Positions 16,357 to 24,725 of a stretch of DNA of 25,473 nucleotides are shown here, one piece after another (within the stretch, counting starts at the first letter, position 1; each line of letters opens with the position of its first letter). The notes below the pieces were generated by a model. It was not told the origin of the DNA. It did no database searches and was given only the letters and a program-made list of their open reading frames with translations. The stretch is from Sunxiuqinia sp965372405 (GTDB taxonomy: Bacteria; Bacteroidota; Bacteroidia; Bacteroidales; Prolixibacteraceae), in the NCBI GenBank assembly GCA_965372405.1, contig CBDVCE010000068.1, positions 1 to 25,473 of the forward strand, given 5' to 3'. Both the position numbers and the translations under genes were made by a program.

Positions 16357-16380
16357 ATAGTCTATACTTTCGAAGACTAT
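16357..16380. promoter_or_regulatory. Candidate operator upstream of the LamG-AraC gene
   Basis: Inverted arms ATAGTC (16357-16362) and GACTAT (16375-16380) flank a 12-nt spacer holding ACTTTCGAA (16366-16374). On the minus strand the same DNA also reads as two direct half-sites, TATAGTC and TATAGAC, 15 bp apart. It lies just upstream of the candidate -7 box, where an autoregulatory site would be expected. This is inference. Confidence 0.35.
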
Positions 16381-16451
16381 AATACCTATGAAAGAAGAAG
16401 AGTTCTCAGAAAAAGGAGTCTATTTCTTTGTGTAAATATGGATGATTTGTC

Positions 16452-16492
16452 AAAAAAATGAAAGGTGCTGTTTGTAGAGAATACAGCACCTT
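16452..16492 (-). terminator. Strong terminator of the GH29 pair
   Basis: A perfect 10-bp stem AAGGTGCTGT (16462-16471) with ACAGCACCTT (16483-16492) and an 11-nt loop. It is followed on the minus strand by TCA and a run of seven Ts (16452-16458), and starts 9 bp after the stop of the gene ending at 16502. Confidence 0.88.
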
Positions 16493-16501
16493 CCTATTTT
16501 G

Positions 16502-17983
16502 TTATTTTTCGATTTTCAATGTATAGGCATAATCAGAAAGCTCCCAAGTCGGATCATAAGCAGGGATTTCAATCTCAATATTATTCCCTTTTTGTTTCCA
16601 TGATAACTTCTGTTCTAACCCAAGTAAGTAAACCTTAGCTCCGGATTTTGGTTTCATGTCTTTCACAATGATATTTTTGCCAGGCCATTTAGGAACAATG
16701 GCAAAAATGGCTTCATCATTTTGAGTAAAGAATAGTTCTTTTACCGCTTTCCCTGGTTGTTGATCAACTGTTTGTTTTAGTATGTAATCTGCTGTTGTGT
16801 AACTATCACCATCTTTGCGAAGTTTAAAATTGCGGTCACCTTTGCTCCACTGCCATGAAGTTTCGTACTTTTTTGAACCGTAAATAGCTTCCCCATTTAC
16901 ATTAAGCCACGAACCTATTTCCATTAAGAGCTGTTGCTGGATTACTGGAATTTTGCCATCAGCCGAAGGGCCTACGTTAAGGCAAAGGTTTCCGCCCATG
17001 CTCACAATATCACAAAGCATAAGCACCAGTTGTTGTGGGGTTGCATAATCCTCTAAATCTTCATCGCGATTGTATCCAAAGGAAAGACCTAAACCACGAA
17101 TCTCTTCCCATGCTTTAGGTAAATCCAACTGTTCGCGCATGTATTCTGTGGTGTAATAGCCTCCATGTTTGTGACGGCATCCATTAAACCAGCGATCGTT
17201 AATAACGACATAATCTTTACAAGGAGATTCATTGAAAAGCCATTGAATAAGTTCATTACTTTTCCAGTAATCATCCTCTTTTTCCCACTCGCCGTCGGCA
17301 TAAATTAAGTCGGGTTTGTATTTATTCACTAAGTCCTTGAATTGAGGATGGTAATGATCATTCACAAATTTCTCACTGCCCATTTGATACCAGGGATGAT
17401 ACCATTCGTAAAGACTATAATATAAGCCAGCTTTTAAGCCAGCTTCCCTTATCGCTTTCATATAAGGTTCTATCAAATCTTGTTTTGCCCCAACTTCCTT
17501 TGCATTCCATTTAAAGAACCTGGCATCCTGAGCGTGTTCATTTGGCCAGAGGGTATATCCATCATGGTGTTTGGAAGTGAGAATTACATATTTAGCTCCT
17601 GCCTTCTTAAATAATTCAGCCCATTCCGAAGGATCATATAATTCAGCTTTAAACATTTTTCCAAAGTCATAATAACTAGATTCTTCGCCGTATAATTTTT
17701 TCTGAAGATTTGGGATAGCTTCTTTGTCTGGATTATTATTTCCAAAAATACTGTTGGAATACCACCAGTGTTGATACCATTCGGTATAGGTTCCGGCTGG
17801 CGACCATGCTGGAACAGAGTATGGTCCCCAATGGATAAATATCCCGAATTTTGAGTTGGCAAACCATTCAGGAGTTGGGCGGCTGTCCAGTGATTCCCAA
17901 TTGGCTTCGTATTTTTCTTGTGCGGGAACAACGGTTGCTCCTAAAAACATGAATAGTGTAAGTAGTAGTAATGTGTTTCTCAT
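16502..17983 (-). CDS. GH29 alpha-L-fucosidase-like enzyme, 493 aa
   Basis: A secreted GH29-family enzyme, expected to release alpha-linked L-fucose with retention. The ATG at 17983 is preferred because the signal peptide begins there (MRNTLLLLTLFMFLGATVVPAQ); an earlier ATG at 18022 overlaps the previous gene by 11 nt and would add 13 polar residues. The catalytic barrel shows FGIFIHWGPYSVPAW, YTEWYQHWW, LTSKHHDGYTLW, GLYYSLYEW and LIYADGEWE, whose Asp230 is the likely nucleophile. GGNLCLNVGPSADGKIP and LNVNGEAIYG mark the barrel end, and a short C-terminal beta domain follows. It sits 28 bp after the other GH29 gene and before a strong terminator, so the pair is one operon. The acid/base residue and the linkage preferred cannot be read from the sequence. 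Confidence 0.92.
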   Translation of the reverse strand: MRNTLLLLTLFMFLGATVVPAQEKYEANWESLDSRPTPEWFANSKFGIFIHWGPYSVPAWSPAGTYTEWYQHWWYSNSIFGNNNPDKEAIPNLQKKLYGEESSYYDFGKMFKAELYDPSEWAELFKKAGAKYVILTSKHHDGYTLWPNEHAQDARFFKWNAKEVGAKQDLIEPYMKAIREAGLKAGLYYSLYEWYHPWYQMGSEKFVNDHYHPQFKDLVNKYKPDLIYADGEWEKEDDYWKSNELIQWLFNESPCKDYVVINDRWFNGCRHKHGGYYTTEYMREQLDLPKAWEEIRGLGLSFGYNRDEDLEDYATPQQLVLMLCDIVSMGGNLCLNVGPSADGKIPVIQQQLLMEIGSWLNVNGEAIYGSKKYETSWQWSKGDRNFKLRKDGDSYTTADYILKQTVDQQPGKAVKELFFTQNDEAIFAIVPKWPGKNIIVKDMKPKSGAKVYLLGLEQKLSWKQKGNNIEIEIPAYDPTWELSDYAYTLKIEK

Positions 17984-18011
17984 TTGTAGTAGGTTATATT
18001 GATGTTGATAA

Positions 18012-19826
18012 TTATTTTTCATTTAGCCATAGCCATTGAAAATCTATCGGTTCATTCTTGGCAGGATTAAGTTCCAACGTTATATCGTAATAGCCTGATT
18101 CCTTAAAGCTAATTTCACCGACGCGATGTGAGTTGAATGAGTGAATATGCCAATCAGAATTAGGTTCTCCTACTGTCAAACCTGTAGGTTGTACTTCTTG
18201 ATTAATTAATATTCCTGCCGCTTTCACTGATAGATTTCCGGCTCCTTTTTCCCCTTTGAAATTATAGGAAACATCTACTTGAACCGTCTTGGCTTTTTCA
18301 ATATAAACACGCCATTGGTAAGTACTCTTTTCTTTTACGATGATGTGAGCAGGAACCGAACCAAAGCGTTGAGGTTTTTCAATCTCAGTATCACCCTCCA
18401 TTTTAGTTGTGTTTGATGGATTAAGTGAATAACCACTATATACAGATTGTGCAACAAGACCATCAACAATTTCCGGATAGGAGTCATATTCAAGCACAAT
18501 AACAGAAACGTATGGGTCAGGTTGAATTTTTGGCAAATCTAATACCGTCAAAATTTCATGTTTTGAAAATGAAATCTCTTGTTTATTTGCCAGTAAATAG
18601 GCTTTTGTGGGAGTATCATTTATTCCGGTGATTGGAAGCTTCTTGTTTAGCGGCCAATTGAAAACATGGAGGTAAAGCTTTGTTTTTCCGGAAGGATCTG
18701 TTTTGCAAGTTATCTTTCCCCAGTCGTGCTGATCTTTTTTCAGATCAAAAGCATGACTCTCATAAATAGCTTCACCATTAACTGAAAGCCATTTGCCCAT
18801 TTCAGTTAGTCTTTGCGATATTTCGTAAGGTACATCACCGTTAGCACGAGGTCCAATATTTAGCATGAAATTGCCATTCAAGCTTACATTGTTGATGAGA
18901 GAATGAACTAAGGTTGTGGTGGATTTCCATTGTTCTTCAAGGGCATGAAACCCCCATGAATGCGCTACTGTACCTGAAGTTTGCCACGGATGATCTTTCT
19001 TTTTGCTCCCAAGTTGATTATCTCCTAAGGTTTGGAAATCAATGTCATTGTCCTCTTCAACAGATAAGCCAAGTCTTGAATTCACCAGACAATTAGGCTG
19101 TAACTCGCGAATCAGGCTTTTTAATTGCAATAGCTGTTCTTTCGATACTACTGATTCTGAATGATGAATCCACATATCAAACCATATTAAGCCAATATCT
19201 CCGTAGTTTGTTAATAATTCCCGCATTTGAGGAATTACTTTTTCCTGCCAATACTCATCGTATTTTTCATCTGAGATACCATAAATTTCTTTAGAATGAT
19301 CCCAGCCATTGGGGTGTTCCCAATCGACCCAGTGAGAATAGTAAAGTCCAATTTTCAGACCATGTTTTTTACAGGCTTCGGCAAGTTCTTTTATAATGTC
19401 CCGTTTTGGATTGGTAAATTCAGCGATATCATAATCGTTAACGTCACTGTTCCAAAGGGCAAATCCATCGTGATGCTTTGCCGTAATTGTGACATATTTC
19501 ATTCCAGCTTCTTTCGCCAGCAGAACCCATTCTTCAGGATCAATCTCATCCCAGTCGAAACGCTCCAGCAAGGAAGTATATTCATCTCGATCTATCTGGT
19601 TTCTGTAAAAAATCCATTCCGCATAATCATTATCATAACGAAGTTTCTCACCTTTCCATATTCCCTCGGCTCCACTATAAACTCCCCAATGAATAAACAT
19701 TCCAAATCTCGAATCCTTAAACCATTTTGCTCGTTCATTGGTGTTTACCTGTGCAAAACTTGAAATGCAGAATAATATTAGCAATGAAAAAATGAATGTG
19801 GAGTTTTTTGATTTTTGGAGGTTCAT
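18012..19826 (-). CDS. GH29 alpha-L-fucosidase-like enzyme with C-terminal extension, 604 aa
   Basis: A second, divergent GH29 enzyme with a signal peptide (FIFSLLILFCISSFAQ). The ATG at 19826 is preferred to an in-frame TTG at 19847. Barrel motifs are FGMFIHWGVYSGAEG, YAEWIFYRNQI, ITAKHHDGFALW, GLYYSHWVDWEHP and LIWFDMWIHH, with Asp217 as the expected nucleophile, then GNFMLNIGPRANGDVP and LSVNGEAIYESHAF. Residues about 450-604 form an extra beta-rich region (QWRVYIEKAKTVQVDVSY, GYYDITLELNP) of a carbohydrate-binding kind, missing in the downstream GH29. The active-site surroundings differ from its partner (WFDMW against YADGE), so the two probably cut different fucosidic linkages. It is the first gene of the pair and lies downstream of the phased octamer array. 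Confidence 0.92.
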   Translation of the reverse strand: MNLQKSKNSTFIFSLLILFCISSFAQVNTNERAKWFKDSRFGMFIHWGVYSGAEGIWKGEKLRYDNDYAEWIFYRNQIDRDEYTSLLERFDWDEIDPEEWVLLAKEAGMKYVTITAKHHDGFALWNSDVNDYDIAEFTNPKRDIIKELAEACKKHGLKIGLYYSHWVDWEHPNGWDHSKEIYGISDEKYDEYWQEKVIPQMRELLTNYGDIGLIWFDMWIHHSESVVSKEQLLQLKSLIRELQPNCLVNSRLGLSVEEDNDIDFQTLGDNQLGSKKKDHPWQTSGTVAHSWGFHALEEQWKSTTTLVHSLINNVSLNGNFMLNIGPRANGDVPYEISQRLTEMGKWLSVNGEAIYESHAFDLKKDQHDWGKITCKTDPSGKTKLYLHVFNWPLNKKLPITGINDTPTKAYLLANKQEISFSKHEILTVLDLPKIQPDPYVSVIVLEYDSYPEIVDGLVAQSVYSGYSLNPSNTTKMEGDTEIEKPQRFGSVPAHIIVKEKSTYQWRVYIEKAKTVQVDVSYNFKGEKGAGNLSVKAAGILINQEVQPTGLTVGEPNSDWHIHSFNSHRVGEISFKESGYYDITLELNPAKNEPIDFQWLWLNEK

Positions 19827-19906
19827 ATACTTGGTATTTAGATTCAATTACAAGTTTAGCAAAATTCATTTTAATATCCTATGCTGTACTGTCACGACTT
19901 TAATTC

Positions 19907-20062
19907 TCATTCCAGCAAAAAATGAAGTTATTCCAATAAGGAGAGCTGTCATTCCAACTTTCGAAAGTATTTTTCCAATATAATGTGTCAATCATTCCTA
20001 TCAAAAAGACAATCTTTCCAGCTCAGTAGGGCATCATTTCATTAAAAAATGGATTCTTTCCA
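19907..20062. repeat. Phased array: eight TCWTTCCA octamers every 21-22 bp
   Basis: On the plus strand, octamers start at 19907 TCATTCCA, 19928 TTATTCCA, 19949 TCATTCCA, 19970 TTTTTCCA, 19992 TCATTCCT, 20013 TCTTTCCA, 20034 TCATTTCA and 20055 TCTTTCCA. Start-to-start steps are 21, 21, 21, 22, 21, 21 and 21 bp, two helical turns, so all face one side of the helix. The 13-14 nt spacers are not conserved, although one (19957-19968) contains the palindrome ACTTTCGAAAGT. The array fills most of the 337-bp gap between the GH172 stop at 20164 and the GH29 start at 19826. It could be an operator array, a protein-binding array or a decayed minisatellite. No ORF crosses it convincingly. Confidence 0.75.
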
Positions 20063-20117
20063 CTGGAAAGGTAGATGTATTTTATAGACTGTAGTTGCTT
20101 TGGGTGAAATGATTAAA

Positions 20118-20161
20118 ACTGATTGAGGGATTAACTACTGTCAAGCCCTCAATAGATCAGT
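20118..20161 (-). terminator. Hairpin at the 3' end of the short GH172 gene
   Basis: ATTGAGGG (20122-20129) pairs perfectly with CCCTCAAT (20146-20153), with ACTG/CAGT (20118-20121 and 20158-20161) extending the stem across a small bulge. It begins 3 nt beyond the stop at 20164. The following minus-strand sequence is only TTTT, so it may be a weak terminator or a 3'-end stabiliser. Confidence 0.55.
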
Positions 20162-20163
20162 CT

Positions 20164-21441
20164 TTATTTTGTATACTGATATACTTTTTCCTGCATGTCT
20201 TTGGTTCGCTCTTCTTTTGACTGGATTGCTGGCAAGTTATTGCTTGGTTTGTTCAGATAGAAATAGGCGGTTGCCGAAACATCATCGCTTCTATAAAAGT
20301 TGGTTGAGAATCCATCAGGAAAATCGTCATCTTCCAATTTTGGAGGATTATCCATATCCTGGTAGCGCTTGCTGGCTTCCATTCCTTCACTTGAAACATA
20401 TTGCCATACCACATCAAACTCAGCTCCGTTTTCTCTCATTTCTCTTAGCTTGTTTCGTTGTCCGTTACCAATTTGCTGGATAGTTACCTTGCAATCGTTA
20501 TGAAAATAGACCGGATCAATTGTGTGATATCTGTAGAAGGTGTAAATATCGTGTTCTTTATTGGAGACCAATGAACCTTGAATTTGATGTGCATATTCAC
20601 CCTGCCCCCAGCCAGTTCCAATATAATCTTCAGTTCCGGTTCCTACCAGAGAGGCGTGATCGGTATCACCATCAAGGTAAATTTTCACTTCCCCTTCACC
20701 AAACCATGTGCCTATATAAGCTGAATCTCCAACAACACCAATATTCGTTCCAAGGTAACGGCCTTCACCTTCTACTTTTGGTAGAATTTCAAAGTCAACT
20801 CCTCTGGTTGTTTTAATATCCCGATGCCAGTATGAGTGGAAATACAGCACATCATCAGCATGAGAAGGAACTTGTATAAAGTCTATTTTATAATAGAACA
20901 TGATAATTTCATCCGACTCATTTACCACCTCTATTCGTGCAGCAGTACGATATGGCATAGGTATAAAGCAATTGTGCGACCGACCTTCTGGCGCTGAGAA
21001 CAGCTCACATTCAAAAGGGCGCATCTGGCCTAAACCAATACCAAAAAATTCAGTAAATGGTACCGAAACTGCAGGTTTATCTGAGTCATCCCAATACATC
21101 TCAATCTTAACTTTTCTACGGTTTTCCGCATTCCAAACCAATGAATTTGCCGACCAGATCTTGGTAATCATCCCAGCACCTTCCTGATCAAAAATCACTT
21201 TACTTGTTCCCGGGGCAATCAGTGTGTAAGCATCGCCTTTGGCTCCTTTGTTGCTCATGCCGCCTTTGCCTTTTTCGGCATTTATATTCTCTGCACTTGC
21301 CCATCTGGTATGTACATTTTCAGGAGCAGCTTTGTAAAATTGGCTAATTTGATTTAATGAAAAATCATCCTGTTTTTTTTGCGTACATGATACTAGAACT
21401 AGTAAGGCGAAGATTCCCGTAAGTTTAATTAGATTGTTCAT
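20164..21441 (-). CDS. Short-form GH172 (DUF2961) lipoprotein, 425 aa
   Basis: The single-core form of the DUF2961/GH172 family, about the usual length for that type and much shorter than its two paralogues here. The signal MNNLIKLTGIFALLVLVSC is lipidated at Cys19, followed by TQKKQDD. Core motifs are WASAENINAEKGKGG, GMITKIW, CFIPMPYRTAARIEV, GEGEVKIYLDGD (Glu249) and GTGTEDYIGTG (Glu271). The two Glu residues line up with those of the other copies and are the likely catalytic pair (inference). In place of the GEGDEK of its paralogues it has GEGEVK, so one nearby acidic position is lost. Expected action is hydrolysis of a furanosidic linkage; which sugar is unknown. It has its own -7 box upstream and a 3' hairpin, so it can be a single-gene unit. 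Confidence 0.9.
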   Translation of the reverse strand: MNNLIKLTGIFALLVLVSCTQKKQDDFSLNQISQFYKAAPENVHTRWASAENINAEKGKGGMSNKGAKGDAYTLIAPGTSKVIFDQEGAGMITKIWSANSLVWNAENRRKVKIEMYWDDSDKPAVSVPFTEFFGIGLGQMRPFECELFSAPEGRSHNCFIPMPYRTAARIEVVNESDEIIMFYYKIDFIQVPSHADDVLYFHSYWHRDIKTTRGVDFEILPKVEGEGRYLGTNIGVVGDSAYIGTWFGEGEVKIYLDGDTDHASLVGTGTEDYIGTGWGQGEYAHQIQGSLVSNKEHDIYTFYRYHTIDPVYFHNDCKVTIQQIGNGQRNKLREMRENGAEFDVVWQYVSSEGMEASKRYQDMDNPPKLEDDDFPDGFSTNFYRSDDVSATAYFYLNKPSNNLPAIQSKEERTKDMQEKVYQYTK

Positions 21442-21488
21442 GTTTGTTATTTAAGCGATTAAGAAGATTCAAGAATAAAAAGATACCA

Positions 21489-21496
21489 CAAAATTA
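21489..21496 (-). promoter_or_regulatory. Candidate -7 box for the short GH172 gene
   Basis: Minus-strand TAATTTTG fits TAnnTTTG exactly, 47 bp before the ATG at 21441. The best TTTG upstream is 26 bp away rather than 19-21, so the -33 element is poor. The rest of the 190-bp gap (21442-21631) shows nothing else I can support. Confidence 0.4.
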
Positions 21497-21631
21497 TTGG
21501 GTTCTCATTCTGAGTAGGATCACAAATCGAGCAGAAAAGTATAGAAATCAGGCTGCTGAGTGTGGTGCTGCTAGTCCTCAATTTGAATATAATTCCACAA
21601 GCCATGCTCCAATTTTCATATGTCTTTGCAA

Positions 21632-23326
21632 TTAATCTTGTGTTTCTCCAATTACGTCTTCAACTTTCAAAGCTACCTTTTGTTTTACACCATCAATATC
21701 TGGAGTGCAATTCCACTTTGCATTAGGGAAAGCATACCAAAAGGTGGCCGGGCTGTAATTCATCTTCGATCTGTATGGATGCCAAATTTCCATATCAAAC
21801 TTAAAATTGCTGTTGAATGGAATAGCATCAAGCAAACGATATCTGTTGTTACTGGTATGTCCCGGGGTTTTATTTCCTTCACCACAAGGCTGCGAAACAT
21901 TGGGTGCAGAAAACACTTGTGGGCGACACCAAGCGTAAGAATAATAGTCTTCAGTTCCAGTACCAAAGTGTGATGGGAAATCTTCACAATCTACATAAAT
22001 TTTCTCATCACCTTCACCCCACCAATTCTTGCCAGTTTCATCTGGGAAAGAGTTGAAAAGCGTCAGGTTATCACCCACAAAAACACCTTTCCCCTTAATG
22101 GAGATGTAGTTGTAATCAGAACGAAGTTCTGATTCGAGTTTTCGGGTTTCTTTCCATGTTGCATGAAAATACATGCTATGATCATCCCAATTATACATAT
22201 CGTGTTCAAGCTCAAAAAAAGCTAAATTGACATCTTGATTTCCGAAGTTTTCAATAGTTACTACAGCTTCTTTTTTGAAAGGCATTATCCACTGTGAACT
22301 CATTAGACCCTGTTCGTCTGAAGCAATGTAAAATGTATGATGCTGACCTGTTTTATATCCAATACCGAAGAATTGACCAATTGGACACCAAACCGTTTGT
22401 TCACCATCAAATTGGATTGATAATACAGTTGAGCGCAGAGCTTGTTCAAAATTCTCAGCCTCTAATTGAATATTAAATTTTGTTATTGCTTGTTGTCCTT
22501 TTAATTTAATGGAGCTTTTCTTCCCAGCTTTTAGAATGATGTTATTTTGATCTTTTTTCTCAGTTGAACTTGCTACATCCTCTATTAGTTTTTTGCCAAA
22601 AACCTCAATGTCTTCTTTGTATTCCTGAATGGTTTCTTTGGTGAAACTTTCTACTTTGGTATTCGCTTCATAAGTACGATAGTTAATTTGATAATAATGT
22701 CCACGCCATCCTCCCAGATGCTCATACTTGTGTTCACCATCGTAGGTAACTTTACAGCTTTCCCCATAAGGAATTGGTAGAATTAGATTCCGTCCCCGCC
22801 ATGTTGGGTTTTCCGCTTTTTCAGGAGCAAAAAATGAAAAAGGTTTACCTACAATCCCAGCTTCACCAACCAGATTTTTATTGTGCATTTCTATTACAGG
22901 AATTGGATTCCCATCAATATAAACTCTGTAAATACCACCATACTGATCTGGGATACCACCGTAAGTTGCCCAAAAACGAACGATAGCACCGGAGCCTTCA
23001 GCTTCAAACATCACATCTTCTTTTCTGCCATTATTCTCTTCGGTACGGATGTACTGACTGAAATCGTGATTCTCAAACCATCCTTTGCCCCAGTCTCGAC
23101 CTTCTTCAGGTTTAAATTTGCCATCTTCCAGTGAGCTTGATTGGGTTTTGGAATCTCTGGAATAACTGGAAGCTTGTTTACAGGTATAAGCTGGTTCAGG
23201 AAACTGTGCCAGACTGCTCCGTTCAGTCATTTCTTCCAAGAGTGTTTTTAAGGTGATGGTCTGATTTTGAGCAAGTATATTTAAGCAAAAAATGCTCAGA
23301 AATATAGAAAAGATTAAATGTTTCAT
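21632..23326 (-). CDS. Long-form GH172 (DUF2961) secreted enzyme, 564 aa
   Basis: A 564-aa protein with a cleavable signal peptide (MKHLIFSIFLSIFCLNILAQ) and no lipobox after it, unlike the other two GH172 copies. Its core is closest to the copy at 5619-7703: EEMTERSSLAQFPEPAY compares with NEMVDREQITRFPESGY, and both have CKQASSYSRDS/CLQASSYNRES, EALRSTVL/QALRSTVL and WYAFPN/WYGVPG. GEGDEKIYVD (Glu438) and GTGTEDYYSY (Glu459) give the presumed catalytic pair 21 residues apart. It stops soon after the core and lacks the C-terminal beta module of the other long copy. It lies 20 bp after the esterase gene and so belongs to that operon. The two long forms look like an old duplication within the locus; the substrate is presumed furanosidic. 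Confidence 0.9.
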   Translation of the reverse strand: MKHLIFSIFLSIFCLNILAQNQTITLKTLLEEMTERSSLAQFPEPAYTCKQASSYSRDSKTQSSSLEDGKFKPEEGRDWGKGWFENHDFSQYIRTEENNGRKEDVMFEAEGSGAIVRFWATYGGIPDQYGGIYRVYIDGNPIPVIEMHNKNLVGEAGIVGKPFSFFAPEKAENPTWRGRNLILPIPYGESCKVTYDGEHKYEHLGGWRGHYYQINYRTYEANTKVESFTKETIQEYKEDIEVFGKKLIEDVASSTEKKDQNNIILKAGKKSSIKLKGQQAITKFNIQLEAENFEQALRSTVLSIQFDGEQTVWCPIGQFFGIGYKTGQHHTFYIASDEQGLMSSQWIMPFKKEAVVTIENFGNQDVNLAFFELEHDMYNWDDHSMYFHATWKETRKLESELRSDYNYISIKGKGVFVGDNLTLFNSFPDETGKNWWGEGDEKIYVDCEDFPSHFGTGTEDYYSYAWCRPQVFSAPNVSQPCGEGNKTPGHTSNNRYRLLDAIPFNSNFKFDMEIWHPYRSKMNYSPATFWYAFPNAKWNCTPDIDGVKQKVALKVEDVIGETQD

Positions 23327-23346
23327 TTTAAAATTCTTGTATTGTT

Positions 23347-24597
23347 TTAATCAATTAATAATTCACTTGAAATACTTAGTCCTATAACATCAGTTGTGTA
23401 AAGGAATGCGAATTTGAAACCTTCCGAAGGATATTGAGATTCTATTCTGTCCTGAAATATTTCAGCAGGAATAGATTCCCAAATTCGTTTTTCATTGATG
23501 TTGATTGTATCATTTGAATAATAAAGCCTCGCATCTTTTAAAGTTAAACTGCTTTCATAACTAAATCTGATTATGGAATCTTGTTTCTCAATACCAGTTA
23601 TTTTTGGTAAGGGAATGCCTTCTTTAAAGATTGAATTAAAAAATGAAGCAATCTCTTTTGGCTCCCATCCATCGGGATGCGAGTGTCCCATATTCGGAGT
23701 AATTTTTATGTGTCTGTTTGATTCTTGAATAAGTTTAGTTGTTTTATCAAAAGGAACAATGTCAAAACATCCATCTTTATTTCCAGTAATGAAAAGAGTA
23801 GGACATTTCGAGTAAACGATATAGTTTTTCGGGTCAATCTTATTCATCCAAAGAGATACTTGTTCATTTGTGAGGTCTGCAAACTCCCTCTTGAAAATTA
23901 TTTTGTCATGAAATGCACAGCCATAAACTGGTGCAGCAGCTTTAAAACGGTTGTCAATTCCAGAAACAATACAGGTTTGAAATCCTCCCCAGCTAATACC
24001 AGTTACGGCTGTTTTATCTTTCTCAACCTCAGGGAAACTTAGTAATAGCGAATGTGCCTGTATAGCAATTGAAGCTGTTCGATACGCACGTACGGCATCT
24101 GGACCATGTGTAATTGAGTCATAAATGAGGGCTAGTGTTTCTTCAAGTGTCGATGGGGCTGGGCCTCTATTTTCAGCTAATTTGGTATTTCCATAGTCGC
24201 AGGTAATAGCAGCATAACCTTCATGCGCCCAACGTTCAACCCATTCCCGAATAGCAGGTTGGTTGCCTCCTGAAATTAGAACGACTCCAGGGAATTCATT
24301 GCCCTGATCAACCCCCGTTTTAAGAATATCGGGATTTGAGTAGTACGCAAAAACTTTGGTTGGTTTACCCAAGTAATCTGGACCTTTAAAAAGTATTTCT
24401 CTCACTTTGGATGTACTATCTAAAAACTCATACTTTGGTATCTTCTGTAGAGTTTCCAAATCCCAGATTAAACTATCAACTTTAATAATAGAGGTATCGA
24501 TATTAGGAATATTTGACCTGTACTGGCTAGTGCAAGAGGATGCAATTATTGCCAAGGCAAATACTAAGTTGATTGAATTAGATAAATATTTCTTCAC
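23347..24597 (-). CDS. Alpha/beta-hydrolase esterase lipoprotein (dienelactone hydrolase/acetyl-xylan-esterase-like)
   Basis: A 416-aa serine hydrolase. There is no suitable ATG; GTG at 24597 is chosen because it begins a lipoprotein signal (KKYLSNSINLVFALAIIASSC, Cys22), while an earlier GTG at 24648 would add 17 residues in front of it. The fold runs from about 60 to 340: PGVVLISGGNQ (oxyanion strand), WAHEGYAAITCDYGN, the nucleophile elbow GISWGGFQ with Ser202, then LFITGNKDGCFD (likely catalytic Asp) and MGHSHPDGW (likely catalytic His). About 75 C-terminal residues form a beta extension. Esterases of this type remove acetyl or other acyl groups from glycans and open them to glycosidases, which fits its place between a DUF6067-like enzyme and a GH172. 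A peptidase of the same fold is the main alternative. Confidence 0.82.
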   Translation of the reverse strand: MKKYLSNSINLVFALAIIASSCTSQYRSNIPNIDTSIIKVDSLIWDLETLQKIPKYEFLDSTSKVREILFKGPDYLGKPTKVFAYYSNPDILKTGVDQGNEFPGVVLISGGNQPAIREWVERWAHEGYAAITCDYGNTKLAENRGPAPSTLEETLALIYDSITHGPDAVRAYRTASIAIQAHSLLLSFPEVEKDKTAVTGISWGGFQTCIVSGIDNRFKAAAPVYGCAFHDKIIFKREFADLTNEQVSLWMNKIDPKNYIVYSKCPTLFITGNKDGCFDIVPFDKTTKLIQESNRHIKITPNMGHSHPDGWEPKEIASFFNSIFKEGIPLPKITGIEKQDSIIRFSYESSLTLKDARLYYSNDTININEKRIWESIPAEIFQDRIESQYPSEGFKFAFLYTTDVIGLSISSELLID

Positions 24598-24725
24598 TTG
24601 TATTTTTTTGAAAGTCAATATTACCAAAGGTTCTAGTATATGTTGCACTCGATTGTTTTTGAAATGTACTCATTCAGTTTTTTGCGGGTTTTTACTTAAG
24701 GGGAACAAACACGGTATCGAATCGC

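Noticed and set aside
19296..19763. 155-codon plus-strand open frame opposite the GH29 gene
   Set aside because: It is a shadow of the GH29 coding frame; the translation has no recognisable domain.
19827..19847. TTG start at 19847 for the longer GH29
   Set aside because: An ATG follows seven codons later, directly at the signal peptide.
19907..20062. CRISPR array or tandem minisatellite as explanation of the phased octamers
   Set aside because: Repeats of 8 bp with 13-14 bp spacers are far too short for CRISPR, no cas gene is near, and the spacers are not copies of each other as in a fresh minisatellite.
21444..21635. Short plus-strand frame in the gap between two GH172 genes
   Set aside because: It has low-information composition, overlaps the end of the GH172 gene and the candidate promoter region, and has no family resemblance.
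24598..24648. GTG at 24648 as esterase start
   Set aside because: It adds 17 residues before the lipoprotein signal; the GTG at 24597 fits better, though the choice is not certain.
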